Source: Cytophagales bacterium (GTDB lineage Bacteria > Bacteroidota > Bacteroidia > Cytophagales > UBA9547). From it: a stretch of 64,000 nt of DNA. Location: NCBI GenBank assembly GCA_013297755.1, contig JAAFIH010000001.1:1-64000 (forward strand). Reading direction: 5' to 3'. A program made the translations under genes and the position numbers. A model generated the notes under the pieces. The model ran no database searches, was not told where the DNA came from, and was given only the letters and a program-made list of their open reading frames with translations. Numbering within the stretch: the stretch's first letter is position 1; the number at the start of each line of letters is the position of its first letter. Shown here piece after piece: positions 25,927-35,418 of the stretch.

Positions 25927-26436
25927 CTAAATAAATTTCTCAAAAGCCAATTTATTTTTTACAACAGTTTCTTTTCTTACTTTTTCTTGTAATTTTATTA
26001 TTCCACCAATGAGTGCTTCTGGGCGTGGAGGGCAGCCTGGCACATACACATCTACTGGAATAATACGATCTACCCCTTTCACTACATGGTAGCCATGCTC
26101 CCAGTAGGGGCCACCACAATTAGAGCAAGAACCCATCGAGATAACATACCTGGGTTCAGGCATTTGCTCATAAAGCCTTTTGATACGATCGGCCATTTTG
26201 AAAGTAACTGTGCCAGCCACCAACATCACATCTGATTGGCGTGGCGATGGCCTTGGAATTACGCCAAATCTATCTAAATCATACGCAGAGGCATAGCTGC
26301 TCATCATTTCGATAGCACAACAGGCCAAACCAAAACCCATAGGCCAAAGCGATGACAGCCTAGCCCAATTAATTAAATCGTCTAACTGAGAAATAAAAAT
26401 ACCTCCATGTTCTACATCTCTATCTAATAATCCCAT
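25927..26436 (-). CDS. nuoB: NADH-quinone oxidoreductase subunit B
   Basis: 169 residues. NuoB is a peripheral-arm subunit of respiratory complex I and carries the N2 [4Fe-4S] cluster that hands electrons to quinone. The cluster ligands are all present: Cys39-Cys40 (GLACCAIEM), Cys104 ([16 protein letters not shown]) and Cys134 ([12 protein letters not shown]). Neighbouring blocks SYDLDRFG-like, [15 protein letters not shown] and [12 protein letters not shown] are also standard. The gene stands alone: upstream is a divergent transporter, downstream a restriction enzyme. Other nuo genes must lie elsewhere, or the locus has been split. Confidence 0.96.
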   Translation of the reverse strand: MGLLDRDVEHGGIFISQLDDLINWARLSSLWPMGFGLACCAIEMMSSYASAYDLDRFGVIPRPSPRQSDVMLVAGTVTFKMADRIKRLYEQMPEPRYVISMGSCSNCGGPYWEHGYHVVKGVDRIIPVDVYVPGCPPRPEALIGGIIKLQEKVRKETVVKNKLAFEKFI

Positions 26437-26622
26437 GACTACAAAATTAAATTTATTTTATTGTTTATTTTAAAAAAGTTTGATTTTTAAGATTTTATTC
26501 AAAAATCAATCGTACAAATTATAAAAATTAGATTTATAAAATTAAATTTATGTTATAAAATACAAAAATTTAACTTTTAATGTATAATTTGCACCTATAA
26601 AGTACATACAAAAAAATAAAAT

Positions 26623-29600
26623 ATGTCAGAAGAGATTTTAAAGGCGTTGATGCAACTTTTTGCAATTATTACTAAACAAGACGATGGAGTAAGCGAAAAA
26701 GAAAGACTTTTTGTAGAAAATTTTCTCAAAACCCAACTCAATACCGAAATGGTGGCTTCGTACATGGCTTTGTATGAAAGTTTTTTGGGCACCAAAGAAC
26801 AAGAGCAAGAAGACGACACCAAAAAGAAAAAACTTACTTCTGTCAAAGATTCTGTAAAGACATTATCTATTTGCAAAAAAATAAACAAAACCCTTACCCA
26901 AAAACAAAAATTTGTAGTTCTAATTCGCTTATTTGAATTAATAGATACTGATACTGTAGCAGAAACCACAGCCAATCAACGCTCTGAAATCATCAATACA
27001 GTAGCTACTGTATTCAATATCGAAGAATTTGAATTTGCTCAGATAGAAAGATTTTGTCGTACAAAAGACATAAATTTATTAATCGAAAATCCAAATATAT
27101 TACTCGTAGGCAACGGCATACAAAAAACCGAAAATGGTGCCAAAGTAATAGCCAACGAAATAGATAGCACCATTGGCATACTTCATATTTTGTCAGAAGA
27201 TATGTATTTTATGCGCTATTTGGGTACCACAAATATATTGCTCAATGGCCAACCAGTAAGCAAAAATCAAGTAAGTTTATTTGCTTATGGTAGCACTATA
27301 AAATTGCCACAAGGCGAACCCATTTATTACTCTGATGTGCATACCAGATTTTTGTCTTCTTTGGATATTCCCAAAATATCATTTGAAGCCAAAGAATTAG
27401 AATATAAGTTTGCCAACGGCAATATTGGCCTCAGAAACATACAAATAAGTGAAGGCCCAGGCCATCTGATAGCCATTATGGGTGGCTCAGGAGCCGGCAA
27501 AACCACCCTTTTGAATGTGCTAGCAGGCCTCGAAAAACCAACCAATGGCACCATTACTATCAATGGAATTGATGTAGTCAAAAACAAAAAAAAGATAGAA
27601 GGTGTGATTGGTTTTGTGGCCCAAGATGATATACTTTTTGAGGAACTTACGGTGTTTCAAAACTTATTTTTCAACGCCAAACTATGTTTCAAAGATTATA
27701 CCGAAATTCAATTAACAGAGGCTGTGCACAAAACCCTCAAAAGTTTGGGTTTATTTGAGATTAGAGATATAAAAGTTGGGAATGTTTTAAATAAAAAAAT
27801 AAGTGGCGGCCAACGAAAACGCCTCAACATAGCTCTAGAGTTAATCAGAGAACCAGCCATTATGTTTTTGGACGAACCCACCTCTGGTTTATCGTCTCGT
27901 GATTCTGAAAATGTGCTCGATTTATTGAAAGAACTTACTCTAAAAGGTAAATTAATATTTGTAGTCATCCACCAACCCTCGTCTGATATATACAAAATGT
28001 TTGACAAAGTGGTCATTTTGGATGTGGGCGGCTACCAAATATATTATGGCAATCCAGTAGAAGCTGTGTCTTATTTCAAACGAATAACCAACCAAATCAA
28101 TGCCGAAGAAGGCCAATGTTTGAGTTGTGGCAATGTAAACCCAGAACAAATTTTCAATACCATAGACGCCAAAATAGTAGATGAGTATGGAAATATTACT
28201 GAAACCAGAAAAATATCTCCCAAAGTATGGAATAATTATTTCTCAGAAAAAATAAAAATAGAAAAAATAGAAGTAGTTTCAGATGCATTACCCAAGTCGC
28301 TTTCTGTGCCTAATATATTGAAACAATTTATCGTTTTTACAAAACGGGATGTACTTTCTAAAATTGGAAATACCCAGTATATGCTCATCAACTTGCTAGA
28401 AGCACCACTTTTGGCGTTTTTGTTAAGTTTTATAATTAGATATATAGACGACCCCAAGGGCGACACTTATTATTTTGGCACAAACGAAAACATCCCTGCC
28501 TATCTATTTATGAGTATCATTGTGGCCTTGTTTATGGGGCTCACTATCAGTGCCGAAGAGATAATAAGAGATGCCAAAATCAGGAAAAGAGAGACTTTCT
28601 TGAACCTCAGTCGCCTAGGCTACATCACATCTAAAGTTTTTATTTTATTTACCATTTCTGCCATTCAAACATGTCTGTTTGTTGTCATCGGCAATTCAAT
28701 TCTAGGCATTAGCGATATGAATTTTAGTTATTGGGTTATGCTTTTTTCGTTGAGTTGCACTGCCAATATGATGGGTCTTAATATTTCAAACACATTCAAC
28801 TCTGCTGTTACGATTTATATACTTATCCCTATTTTATTGATACCACAAATGGTATTGAGTGGTGCTATTTTTAGCTTTGATAAATTAAATAAATTTGTAT
28901 CCAACCGAGATAATGTGCCCATAGTGGCCGATGTGATGGCCTCGAGGTGGGCTTTTGAAGCCTTGGCGGTAAAACAATACAAGGACAATAAATTCCAAAA
29001 AATGTTTTATGAGTACGAAAAAAACGAAAGTTTCCATGATTTCAAAAGTGTATACTGGGCACCCAAATTGGATAATAAATTGGATGAAGCACGTAGTTTG
29101 TTTATATCAGCACAATCCAAAGAGGTAACGCAACCTTTGATAGAAAACTGCAAAAAAGTAATAAAAGCAGAGTTTTTATCTGAAATTAAAGCCAACCCAT
29201 CGCTTGCCTTTGATGCTTCAGATTTGAAAAATGCGTTCGATAAATTTGATTTTCGCTCTTTAGAATATCTCAAAAACTGTGTTTTGGTAATGAAAAATTA
29301 TCACAGCAACAAATACAACGAAGTCAATAGTCAAAAAGACGAATTAGTATCCAAATACATGGATACCCAAGAGCATGTAGCGTTGTATAATGACACAAAA
29401 AAACACTATTTTAATGAATCTCTGGCCGATTTAGTAAAAAATCAAAAATCTAAAAACAAAATAATAGAATATAAATCAAAATTTGTTCAATTAAAAGACC
29501 CAGTATTTTTAGATGCTACCATCCAAGAATTTCCGCTTAATTATCGCACCCATTTGTATGCACCCAAAAAACATTTTTTTGGCAAGTTATGGGATACTTT

Positions 29601-29727
29601 CAATTTTAATTTATGTGTCATTTGGCTTTCTACATTGCTATTGGGAGTAAGTTTGTACTATGATTTATTCAAAAAATTGCTATCAAGTTTCGATAAAATA
29701 TCAATTTTGAGTAAGCTAAAAAAATAA
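26623..29727 (+). CDS. TerB-FHA-like-ABCG transporter fusion (ATPase plus permease)
   Basis: 1,034 residues. Residues 1-150 are helical and TerB-like (LMQLFAIITKQDDGVSEKERLFVENFL). About 160-245 is a small FHA-like beta domain (ILLNGQPVSKNQVSLFAYGSTIKL). About 250-480 is an ABCG/White-type ATPase with Walker A GGSGAGKTT at 287, signature SGGQRKR near 394, Walker B MFLDEPTSGLSS near 413 and switch His in VVIHQPSSD. About 570-780 is an ABC-2 permease with several membrane helices. A long soluble charged segment (780-980) follows, with a last membrane helix near 1,005. As a half-transporter it probably works as a dimer. The substrate is unknown. TerB and FHA domains suggest regulation by signalling, possibly phosphothreonine. 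It is divergent from nuoB. Confidence 0.88.
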   Translation: MSEEILKALMQLFAIITKQDDGVSEKERLFVENFLKTQLNTEMVASYMALYESFLGTKEQEQEDDTKKKKLTSVKDSVKTLSICKKINKTLTQKQKFVVLIRLFELIDTDTVAETTANQRSEIINTVATVFNIEEFEFAQIERFCRTKDINLLIENPNILLVGNGIQKTENGAKVIANEIDSTIGILHILSEDMYFMRYLGTTNILLNGQPVSKNQVSLFAYGSTIKLPQGEPIYYSDVHTRFLSSLDIPKISFEAKELEYKFANGNIGLRNIQISEGPGHLIAIMGGSGAGKTTLLNVLAGLEKPTNGTITINGIDVVKNKKKIEGVIGFVAQDDILFEELTVFQNLFFNAKLCFKDYTEIQLTEAVHKTLKSLGLFEIRDIKVGNVLNKKISGGQRKRLNIALELIREPAIMFLDEPTSGLSSRDSENVLDLLKELTLKGKLIFVVIHQPSSDIYKMFDKVVILDVGGYQIYYGNPVEAVSYFKRITNQINAEEGQCLSCGNVNPEQIFNTIDAKIVDEYGNITETRKISPKVWNNYFSEKIKIEKIEVVSDALPKSLSVPNILKQFIVFTKRDVLSKIGNTQYMLINLLEAPLLAFLLSFIIRYIDDPKGDTYYFGTNENIPAYLFMSIIVALFMGLTISAEEIIRDAKIRKRETFLNLSRLGYITSKVFILFTISAIQTCLFVVIGNSILGISDMNFSYWVMLFSLSCTANMMGLNISNTFNSAVTIYILIPILLIPQMVLSGAIFSFDKLNKFVSNRDNVPIVADVMASRWAFEALAVKQYKDNKFQKMFYEYEKNESFHDFKSVYWAPKLDNKLDEARSLFISAQSKEVTQPLIENCKKVIKAEFLSEIKANPSLAFDASDLKNAFDKFDFRSLEYLKNCVLVMKNYHSNKYNEVNSQKDELVSKYMDTQEHVALYNDTKKHYFNESLADLVKNQKSKNKIIEYKSKFVQLKDPVFLDATIQEFPLNYRTHLYAPKKHFFGKLWDTFNFNLCVIWLSTLLLGVSLYYDLFKKLLSSFDKISILSKLKK

Positions 29728-29760
29728 GAATAGACGAATAAAAAGATTTGTAAGTTAATA

Positions 29761-31194
29761 TTGTGCATTTTATTTTCCATTTCTGCATTTTCAAAGGCAA
29801 CAATATTTGGTAAAATCATAAATACTACTTGTACTGGTTTAAAAATCAGCTATTTAACTAATATTATTGAAGATGATAATTATACTGATTTTTATACAAC
29901 AGTTGATAAAAAAGGAAATTTTAAAATTGAGATAGAGATAAATCAACTCAAGTCTGTAATTCTAAATGTTGGTAACAAATACTTGCCTTTATATATTGAA
30001 CCAAATGATAGTTTAAATATTTTTTCTGATAATAAGGATTTTTTTGCTTCACTTCGTTTTTCAGGTAAAGGAAGCGGAAACAATAATTTAAGACATAAAA
30101 AATTTAAAGAATTCGGACATTTGTTTTATTCAGGAATTGATAGAACTTTGGTACAATCAAAAGCTGAAAAATCTAATGCTCAAGAATTTACATTATTCAC
30201 AGACAGTTTATCAAATTATTACAACACTTATCTTGAAAACAACAAAAAAGATTTAAGCCTTGAGTTCTATAAATATACTAAAACATCTTTGTATTTTTTG
30301 ATACTCAATCAAAAAATCATATATCGCTATTTCAATTATAATAACATTTTTAAAAAGGGAGAACCAGTAAGTTTATCTCCATATTTTGAATATTATCGGT
30401 TTTTGGATTCAATTACTGTTTCTCAAGATTCCTTACTTTCAAATGAATATTATAGGGATTTTTTACAGCTATATCTTAATTTAAAAAGAGATTTTACATT
30501 AAGTTCATTAAACAACAAATATGCTACAATTAATCAAAAATATGCGTTTGGTAATTTACCAACTTATTATTTGAGCGATATGCTGTTTAGTGATAAAACT
30601 CGCGAATATATGTTGGCGTATAGTGTACATTCAGGCTTTTTTTATAGCACACAAAAAAAAGAAAGAGAAAAGTTATATTCATTTGCTAAAAAAGACATTA
30701 AAGATTCTTCATACCTTAAAATTATAGAAAAATCTTATCAAAACAATCTAAGCAGAATAGATGAATTACAAATTAATGACCAATTTCCAGATTTTAATCT
30801 CAAAGATATTAAAGGAAACACAATTACTTTAAACTCACTCAAAGGCAAAGTAGTTTTTGTTGATTTTTGGGGTGCGTGGTGCAAAGGGTGCATGGCCGAA
30901 ATGCCAAAAGTCAAAGAATTAAAAGAAAAACTCGGAAACAAAAAAAATCAAATTGCTTATTTATATTTTAATTGTTTTGACCAAGAAATAAAATGGAAGG
31001 AAACAATAGAAAAAAATCAAATTGAAGGCTTGCATTTTCATTTACCCAAAAAAGAAAATATTGATTTTTTTGCTATTAACGGATTCCCAAAATATTTTTT
31101 ATTAGATAGAAACGGTAAAATAGTAAAAGTTTCATTTGGTTTAAGTGATGATTTTTCTTCAACTGAAATTTTAAAAGTTTTAGAATCAAATTAA
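29761..31194 (+). CDS. TlpA-like thioredoxin-fold protein with DUF4369-type N-terminus
   Basis: 477 residues. A hydrophobic signal-like start (CILFSISAFSKATIFGKI) is followed by a beta-rich domain resembling DUF4369, a long helical middle, and a C-terminal AhpC/TSA-TlpA domain (about 335-477: FPDFNLKDIKGNTITLNSLKGKVVF). The active-site motif Trp-Cys-Lys-Gly-Cys is in FWGAWCKGCMAEMPK. Such proteins are periplasmic disulfide oxidoreductases in Bacteroidota. No ATG is available at the N-terminus. The frame is open back to 29,734, so start is either TTG at 29,761 or a rarer codon such as ATT at 29,746, which would add ICKLI and give a better positively charged signal peptide. Confidence 0.85.
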   Translation: MCILFSISAFSKATIFGKIINTTCTGLKISYLTNIIEDDNYTDFYTTVDKKGNFKIEIEINQLKSVILNVGNKYLPLYIEPNDSLNIFSDNKDFFASLRFSGKGSGNNNLRHKKFKEFGHLFYSGIDRTLVQSKAEKSNAQEFTLFTDSLSNYYNTYLENNKKDLSLEFYKYTKTSLYFLILNQKIIYRYFNYNNIFKKGEPVSLSPYFEYYRFLDSITVSQDSLLSNEYYRDFLQLYLNLKRDFTLSSLNNKYATINQKYAFGNLPTYYLSDMLFSDKTREYMLAYSVHSGFFYSTQKKEREKLYSFAKKDIKDSSYLKIIEKSYQNNLSRIDELQINDQFPDFNLKDIKGNTITLNSLKGKVVFVDFWGAWCKGCMAEMPKVKELKEKLGNKKNQIAYLYFNCFDQEIKWKETIEKNQIEGLHFHLPKKENIDFFAINGFPKYFLLDRNGKIVKVSFGLSDDFSSTEILKVLESN

Positions 31195-31424
31195 TAAATT
31201 TGGATTCTTTCTTCGTGGTTTTAGGCACACAAAACACCAAACAAATTTGTATTCTGTGAGCTAAGTATAAAGTTGTAAGAAGTGCTCTTTTTGCCAGAGA
31301 CCTTGTTGAAATTTATGGTAAAAAAACAATATATTTTTAGTCAAATATTTTTATTTTGATTTTTTTTGAGAAATGACTTACCACAAAAGACAGAGTATGT
31401 AGCTTAAAAAAAGATAATAAATTT
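31195..31424. other. Short intergenic stretch without a recognised feature
   Basis: About 230 bp between convergent genes. No reading frame, tRNA or strong hairpin is visible. Confidence 0.5.
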
Positions 31425-31532
31425 TTATTTTACTGAAACTGATTCAATCGTTGGCTTATCAAAAAATATTTCATAAAAAATGACTAAAATACCAACAAAA
31501 GACATAATTCCAAACAACAATAAGGCTTCCAT
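31425..31532 (-). CDS. 35-residue single-helix membrane peptide
   Basis: On the minus strand, ATG at 31,532-31,530 opens MEALLLFGIMSFVGILVIFY followed by EIFFDKPTIESVSVK and a stop. It is one hydrophobic helix (residues 3-20) with a short polar tail. It starts five bases after the stop of the upstream 76-residue membrane protein, so the two are almost certainly cotranscribed. No family recognised. It is too short for many gene finders. Confidence 0.55.
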   Translation of the reverse strand: MEALLLFGIMSFVGILVIFYEIFFDKPTIESVSVK

Positions 31533-31537
31533 AATTT

Positions 31538-31768
31538 TTATTTTTTAGCTTTTTCAAATAATATTATACCTGCTAGAGATAGTATAAGTGTGCAAACTAA
31601 ACCAAAAGCAACGATTAATATCTTAGGAAAATTATCAATTTTTAGTACTGTAGCCAACACTACACCACCAAAAATAAGTTTTCCAAAATCAATAAGTAAC
31701 TTTGCAATTTCTTTTTTAGTTTCATTTGCAATCATACACAAATTTGTGGTATTTATATTTAAAAACAA
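31538..31768 (-). CDS. Small two-helix membrane protein
   Basis: 76 residues (or 65 if the internal Met at residue 12, MIANETKKEIAKLL, is the start, which looks better). Two hydrophobic helices are seen (about 32-44 LIFGGVVLATVLK and 49-71 ILIVAFGLVCTLILSLAGIIL). It resembles short Bacteroidota proteins of the DUF6722 kind, but I am not sure of the family. It is followed immediately by a 35-residue membrane peptide. Confidence 0.6.
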   Translation of the reverse strand: MFLNINTTNLCMIANETKKEIAKLLIDFGKLIFGGVVLATVLKIDNFPKILIVAFGLVCTLILSLAGIILFEKAKK

Positions 31769-31909
31769 ATTTATTTTATATATTTTTTATTCTAATATTG
31801 AAATTAAGCCTTTCAGCCTTTCTTGGAATTCTTCTCCAACAAATCAAGCAATATTGAAAAAATTTTTACTGATTGAGAATATTTACAAAAAGACAAAAAT
31901 TACTTATAT

Positions 31910-32728
31910 TTAAGGATTGGTGAGTAATAAAAATCCATTTGATTCTATTAACTTTTGTCCTCTTTCAGATTTGCAATAATTTATAAAATCCAAAACTGAA
32001 GTATTATTTTTGTCATACATCAGGTATAAATCTCTATAAAGTGGGTATTTTCTGCTTTTGATATTGGCTTCGCTAGGTTCTATCACGTTGCCATCGCCAG
32101 ATTTGAGGGCAAGTGCTTTAATATTTTCGTCTACAAAAGCACAGCCTACATAGCCAATGTACTCGTTTGAGGCCCCAACAGCATATATGATTGAAGAAGT
32201 GTTAGAAAACTGAGCACAGCCTGGGCTAATATTACTTTTCTTCATCAAAGATTCTTTGAAAAATTCGGCCGTTCCCGATTTTGTATCTCTTATGATAGGT
32301 TTGATACCTATTTTTTCATCATCAAAATAAGACCAAAATTTAATCGTTCCATTATACACATTTTCTAAATCATCGAAAGTAATATAATTTAATCTATTTC
32401 TTGAATTGACAATAATACAAAGTGCATCCAATGCCAATGGATAAATTTCATAATTTATATTTTGTTTTTTAAGAGCTTCTATTTCGTCTTTGTGCAACTG
32501 CCGAGATAGCATAGCAATATTATTTTTTTTAGTAATAAAATCTTGTATTCCTACACCAGTACCCTCTCCGTGTATAGTAAAAATTGTATTTTGACTTCTA
32601 CTGTAACTGGTGGCTATAGATTTTACTAATTGAAACATCGTATTGCTACCTGTGATAGTAATATTTTGAGAATAAATAGTAATATTGAATATACAAATTA
32701 TTGAAACAATATAAATTATTTTAGTCAT
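31910..32728 (-). CDS. PstS-like periplasmic substrate-binding protein
   Basis: 272 residues. The signal peptide (MTKIIYIVSIICIFNITIYSQ) is followed directly by the phosphate-binding-protein opening NITITGSNTMFQLVKSIATSYSRS and HGEGTGVGIQDFI. Later blocks IKPIIRDTKSGTAEFFKESLM, EYIGYVGCAFV, YPLYRDLYLMYDK and DFINYCKSERGQKLIESNGF are standard for the PBP-like family. It probably binds phosphate. No pstCAB or phoU genes are adjacent, so it may act as a stand-alone binder or serve a distant transporter. Confidence 0.88.
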   Translation of the reverse strand: MTKIIYIVSIICIFNITIYSQNITITGSNTMFQLVKSIATSYSRSQNTIFTIHGEGTGVGIQDFITKKNNIAMLSRQLHKDEIEALKKQNINYEIYPLALDALCIIVNSRNRLNYITFDDLENVYNGTIKFWSYFDDEKIGIKPIIRDTKSGTAEFFKESLMKKSNISPGCAQFSNTSSIIYAVGASNEYIGYVGCAFVDENIKALALKSGDGNVIEPSEANIKSRKYPLYRDLYLMYDKNNTSVLDFINYCKSERGQKLIESNGFLLLTNP

Positions 32729-32850
32729 ATTATAGTTATATTTTAAAATTTTAAAAAATATATTTTTATTTATTTATTACGAAATATTGAATTAATAGTT
32801 TCAAATAAAAGTAATTTATTTGACAATAATTTTAAATTCAAAATCCATTT

Positions 32851-33540
32851 TCAAGAAGTCATAGATGACAATATATGATACATCCAATCGTTGTTTTGTT
32901 GGCACAATTCATATTGCGAAGCTATAACCTGATTAGATTGCACAAAATCATCTTGTTGTAGTTGGCCAACCTCGTCAAACATACCTTTGATGGCCAATTC
33001 TGTCATTTCTGGGTGAAATTGTAGCCCCAAAACATATCCATCGTTGAAACTAAAAGCCTGATTTTGAGTGGCTTCGCTACTGGCCAAATGTACAGCACCC
33101 CTTGGCAACTCAAATGTATCGCCATGCCAGTGCATTGTTTTAAATTTGCTTGGTATGTTAGCAAAGGCAGGTATTTCTTTAGATTTAATTTTTAAATCAA
33201 TATCAAACCAACCAATTTCTTTTTTGGTATTGGGATACACTTTTGCACCCAAAACTGAAGCTATGATTTGTGCACCAAGACATATACCAAGTACTTTTTT
33301 GTTATCCAAAATACATTGTTTAATCAATGCTTTTTCGGCTTCCATCCACGAGAAAACTTGATCATCATTGGCCCCCATAGAACCACCCATAACGATTAAA
33401 AAATCTATATCTGAAGCCTTAGGGAATGGTTCGTTTTCAAATATATGGGTATGAGTTACAGAGTGATTGCTAGATTTCAACCACTGACGAATACAACCTA
33501 GGTCTTCAAATTTTTCGTGTTGGATATAATGAATTTTCAT
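32851..33540 (-). CDS. Type 1 glutamine amidotransferase (GMP synthase GATase-like)
   Basis: 229 residues. The class I GATase triad is complete: nucleophile Cys87 (VLGICLGAQII), His176 and Glu178 (LGLQFHPEMTE). The segment IGWFDIDL is typical of the stand-alone YfeJ-like group. It likely releases ammonia from glutamine or a gamma-glutamyl compound; no synthetase partner is adjacent and the acceptor is unknown. Divergent from leuB with an 83-bp intergenic region. Confidence 0.9.
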   Translation of the reverse strand: MKIHYIQHEKFEDLGCIRQWLKSSNHSVTHTHIFENEPFPKASDIDFLIVMGGSMGANDDQVFSWMEAEKALIKQCILDNKKVLGICLGAQIIASVLGAKVYPNTKKEIGWFDIDLKIKSKEIPAFANIPSKFKTMHWHGDTFELPRGAVHLASSEATQNQAFSFNDGYVLGLQFHPEMTELAIKGMFDEVGQLQQDDFVQSNQVIASQYELCQQNNDWMYHILSSMTS

Positions 33541-33623
33541 ATTTTGGAAATTTAATTTGTAAATTTAAAATTTATGTTTCAATACTAAATCATATTTTTT
33601 TACTTTTACAAAAAAAATAATAC

Positions 33624-34694
33624 ATGAACAAAAACATATTAATCATTCCAGGCGATGGCATAGGCCAAGAAGTAACCACTTGGGGCAAAAAAGTACTCGA
33701 GGCCATAGCTCAAAAATATAATCATACATTCCATTTTGATACTGCACTGATGGGACACGTGGCCATAGAAGCCACTGGCAACCCACTACCAGACGAAACT
33801 TTAGCCAAAGCCAAAACTACTGATGCTATCCTTTTTGGTGCTATTGGACATATAAAATACGACAACGACCCATCTGCAAAAGTAAGGCCAGAGCAAGGTT
33901 TGCTCAAAATAAGAAAAGAACTAGGCTTATATGCCAATCTTAGACCTATAAAACTATTTGATGAGCTATTAGGAGCATCGAGTATAAAACCAGAAATATT
34001 ACAAGGAGCCGATATTTTATTTTTTAGAGAACTTACTGGAGATGTGTATTTTGGCGAGAAAAAAAGAAGCGAAGATAGACTTACTGCATCTGATTTGATG
34101 GTATATTCTGCGTACGAAATAGAACGAATTGCCCATAAAGCATACAAAGCTGCACAAACAAGAAGTAAGAAATTATGCTCTGTTGATAAAGCTAATGTGC
34201 TAGAATCGAGTAGATTATGGAGAGAAACAGTACAAAAAATTGCATTACAATACCCAGATGTAGCCACCGAACACATGTTTATCGACAACGCAGCCATGCA
34301 ATTAATCAAAGACCCAAAGAAATTTGATGTAGTGCTTACTGCAAACTTATTTGGAGATATTCTTACTGATGAAGCCTCTCAAATAGCAGGTTCTATGGGT
34401 ATGTTGGCCTCGGCCTCTATTGGCGATTCAGTAGGATTTTACGAACCTATACATGGCTCTGCCCACGACATAGCTGGCAAAGGCATAGCCAATCCTTTGG
34501 CTTCCATTTTGTCGGTAGCTCTCATGTTGGATATATCTTTTGGATTGCAAAATGAAGCTAAAAATATCATTAGTGCAGTAGAAAAAACTTTAAAACAAGG
34601 ATACAGAACTGCTGATATTGCCGACAAAACAACCACTGAAAATATGCGTTGTTCTACCCAAAAAATGGGAGAAATAGTCATACAAAATTTGTAA
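33624..34694 (+). CDS. leuB: 3-isopropylmalate dehydrogenase
   Basis: 356 residues. It oxidises and decarboxylates 3-isopropylmalate with NAD in leucine synthesis. Motifs: NILIIPGDGIGQEVTTW at the N-terminus, EQGLLKIRKELGLYANLRP, RELTGDVYFGE, SVDKANVLESSRLWRE, VLTANLFGDILTDEASQIAGSMG and PIHGSAHDIAGKGIANP. Together these separate LeuB from isocitrate dehydrogenase. The usual leuACD partners are not next to it, so the leucine genes appear dispersed. It ends near a possible bidirectional terminator facing the Crp/Fnr gene. Confidence 0.95.
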   Translation: MNKNILIIPGDGIGQEVTTWGKKVLEAIAQKYNHTFHFDTALMGHVAIEATGNPLPDETLAKAKTTDAILFGAIGHIKYDNDPSAKVRPEQGLLKIRKELGLYANLRPIKLFDELLGASSIKPEILQGADILFFRELTGDVYFGEKKRSEDRLTASDLMVYSAYEIERIAHKAYKAAQTRSKKLCSVDKANVLESSRLWRETVQKIALQYPDVATEHMFIDNAAMQLIKDPKKFDVVLTANLFGDILTDEASQIAGSMGMLASASIGDSVGFYEPIHGSAHDIAGKGIANPLASILSVALMLDISFGLQNEAKNIISAVEKTLKQGYRTADIADKTTTENMRCSTQKMGEIVIQNL

Positions 34695-34715
34695 TATCAG
34701 AAGAATGTTATTTTG

Positions 34716-34778
34716 TAAAAACTCCCCTCTCAAAAATTTTGAATCAATCATTCATAAATCTATTTGGGTGGGGGTTTT
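34716..34778. terminator. Possible bidirectional terminator between leuB and crp-like gene
   Basis: AAAACTCCCC (34,717-34,726) can pair, with one bulge, with GGGGGTTTT (about 34,770-34,778) across a long loop, and each arm has A or T runs. Weak, and other foldings exist. Confidence 0.35.
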
Positions 34779-34824
34779 ATTTTATGAATCTGAAATGATA
34801 TTAAAATTCTAAAATTTTTATTTT

Positions 34825-35418
34825 TTATTTTTTATTTTTTGAATAAATCCTACTAAATGTTTCTTTAGAAATTCCCAAATAAGAGGCAATATCTTTTGAC
34901 TTCATTCTATCAATTATATCTGGCATTTTAGTAATAAAATCATCATATCGTTCTTCGGCAGAGGCAAAAAGCATGCTATGTAAATGAGCATCGTGCCTTA
35001 CAAAATACATTTCGGCAATTTTGCGTCCTACTGTTTCTACACAATGATATTTAGCATACATTTGATGCACTTTGTCTCGTGTGGTTTCTAAAAGTACACA
35101 ATCCTCGACTGTAATTATATTTTCGATTGATGGCTCGTTAGTAATAAAACTTTTATAATTAGTAAATGGAAATTTATCCATCATTATCCATGTAGTACAT
35201 TCTCGCCCATCTTTTAAGAAAAAACTTCTCAAAAGACCTTCATATAAAAACCACATTTTATTAATTTTTGTACCTTCTTTGGCCAAAAGAGTATTTTTTT
35301 TTACAATTTTAAGTTCAAAAATGGTGCTAATATCTGCTATGGCTTCGTCAGTTAATGGAGAAATAGAAGTGAAAAGATTTAACATTTCTTTGCCTACAAC
35401 GTCTTGATTTATTTTCAT
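34825..35418 (-). CDS. Crp/Fnr family transcriptional regulator
   Basis: 197 residues. The N-terminal cyclic-nucleotide-binding-like barrel (ELKIVKKNTLLAKEGTKINKMWFLYEGLLRSFFL) is followed by a dimerisation helix and a C-terminal helix-turn-helix (KSKDIASYLGISKETFSRI, about 170-190). No Fe-S cysteine cluster is visible, so an Fnr-type oxygen sensor is unlikely. Ligand and targets are unknown. Convergent with leuB. A 415-bp AT-rich region lies upstream. Confidence 0.92.
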   Translation of the reverse strand: MKINQDVVGKEMLNLFTSISPLTDEAIADISTIFELKIVKKNTLLAKEGTKINKMWFLYEGLLRSFFLKDGRECTTWIMMDKFPFTNYKSFITNEPSIENIITVEDCVLLETTRDKVHQMYAKYHCVETVGRKIAEMYFVRHDAHLHSMLFASAEERYDDFITKMPDIIDRMKSKDIASYLGISKETFSRIYSKNKK

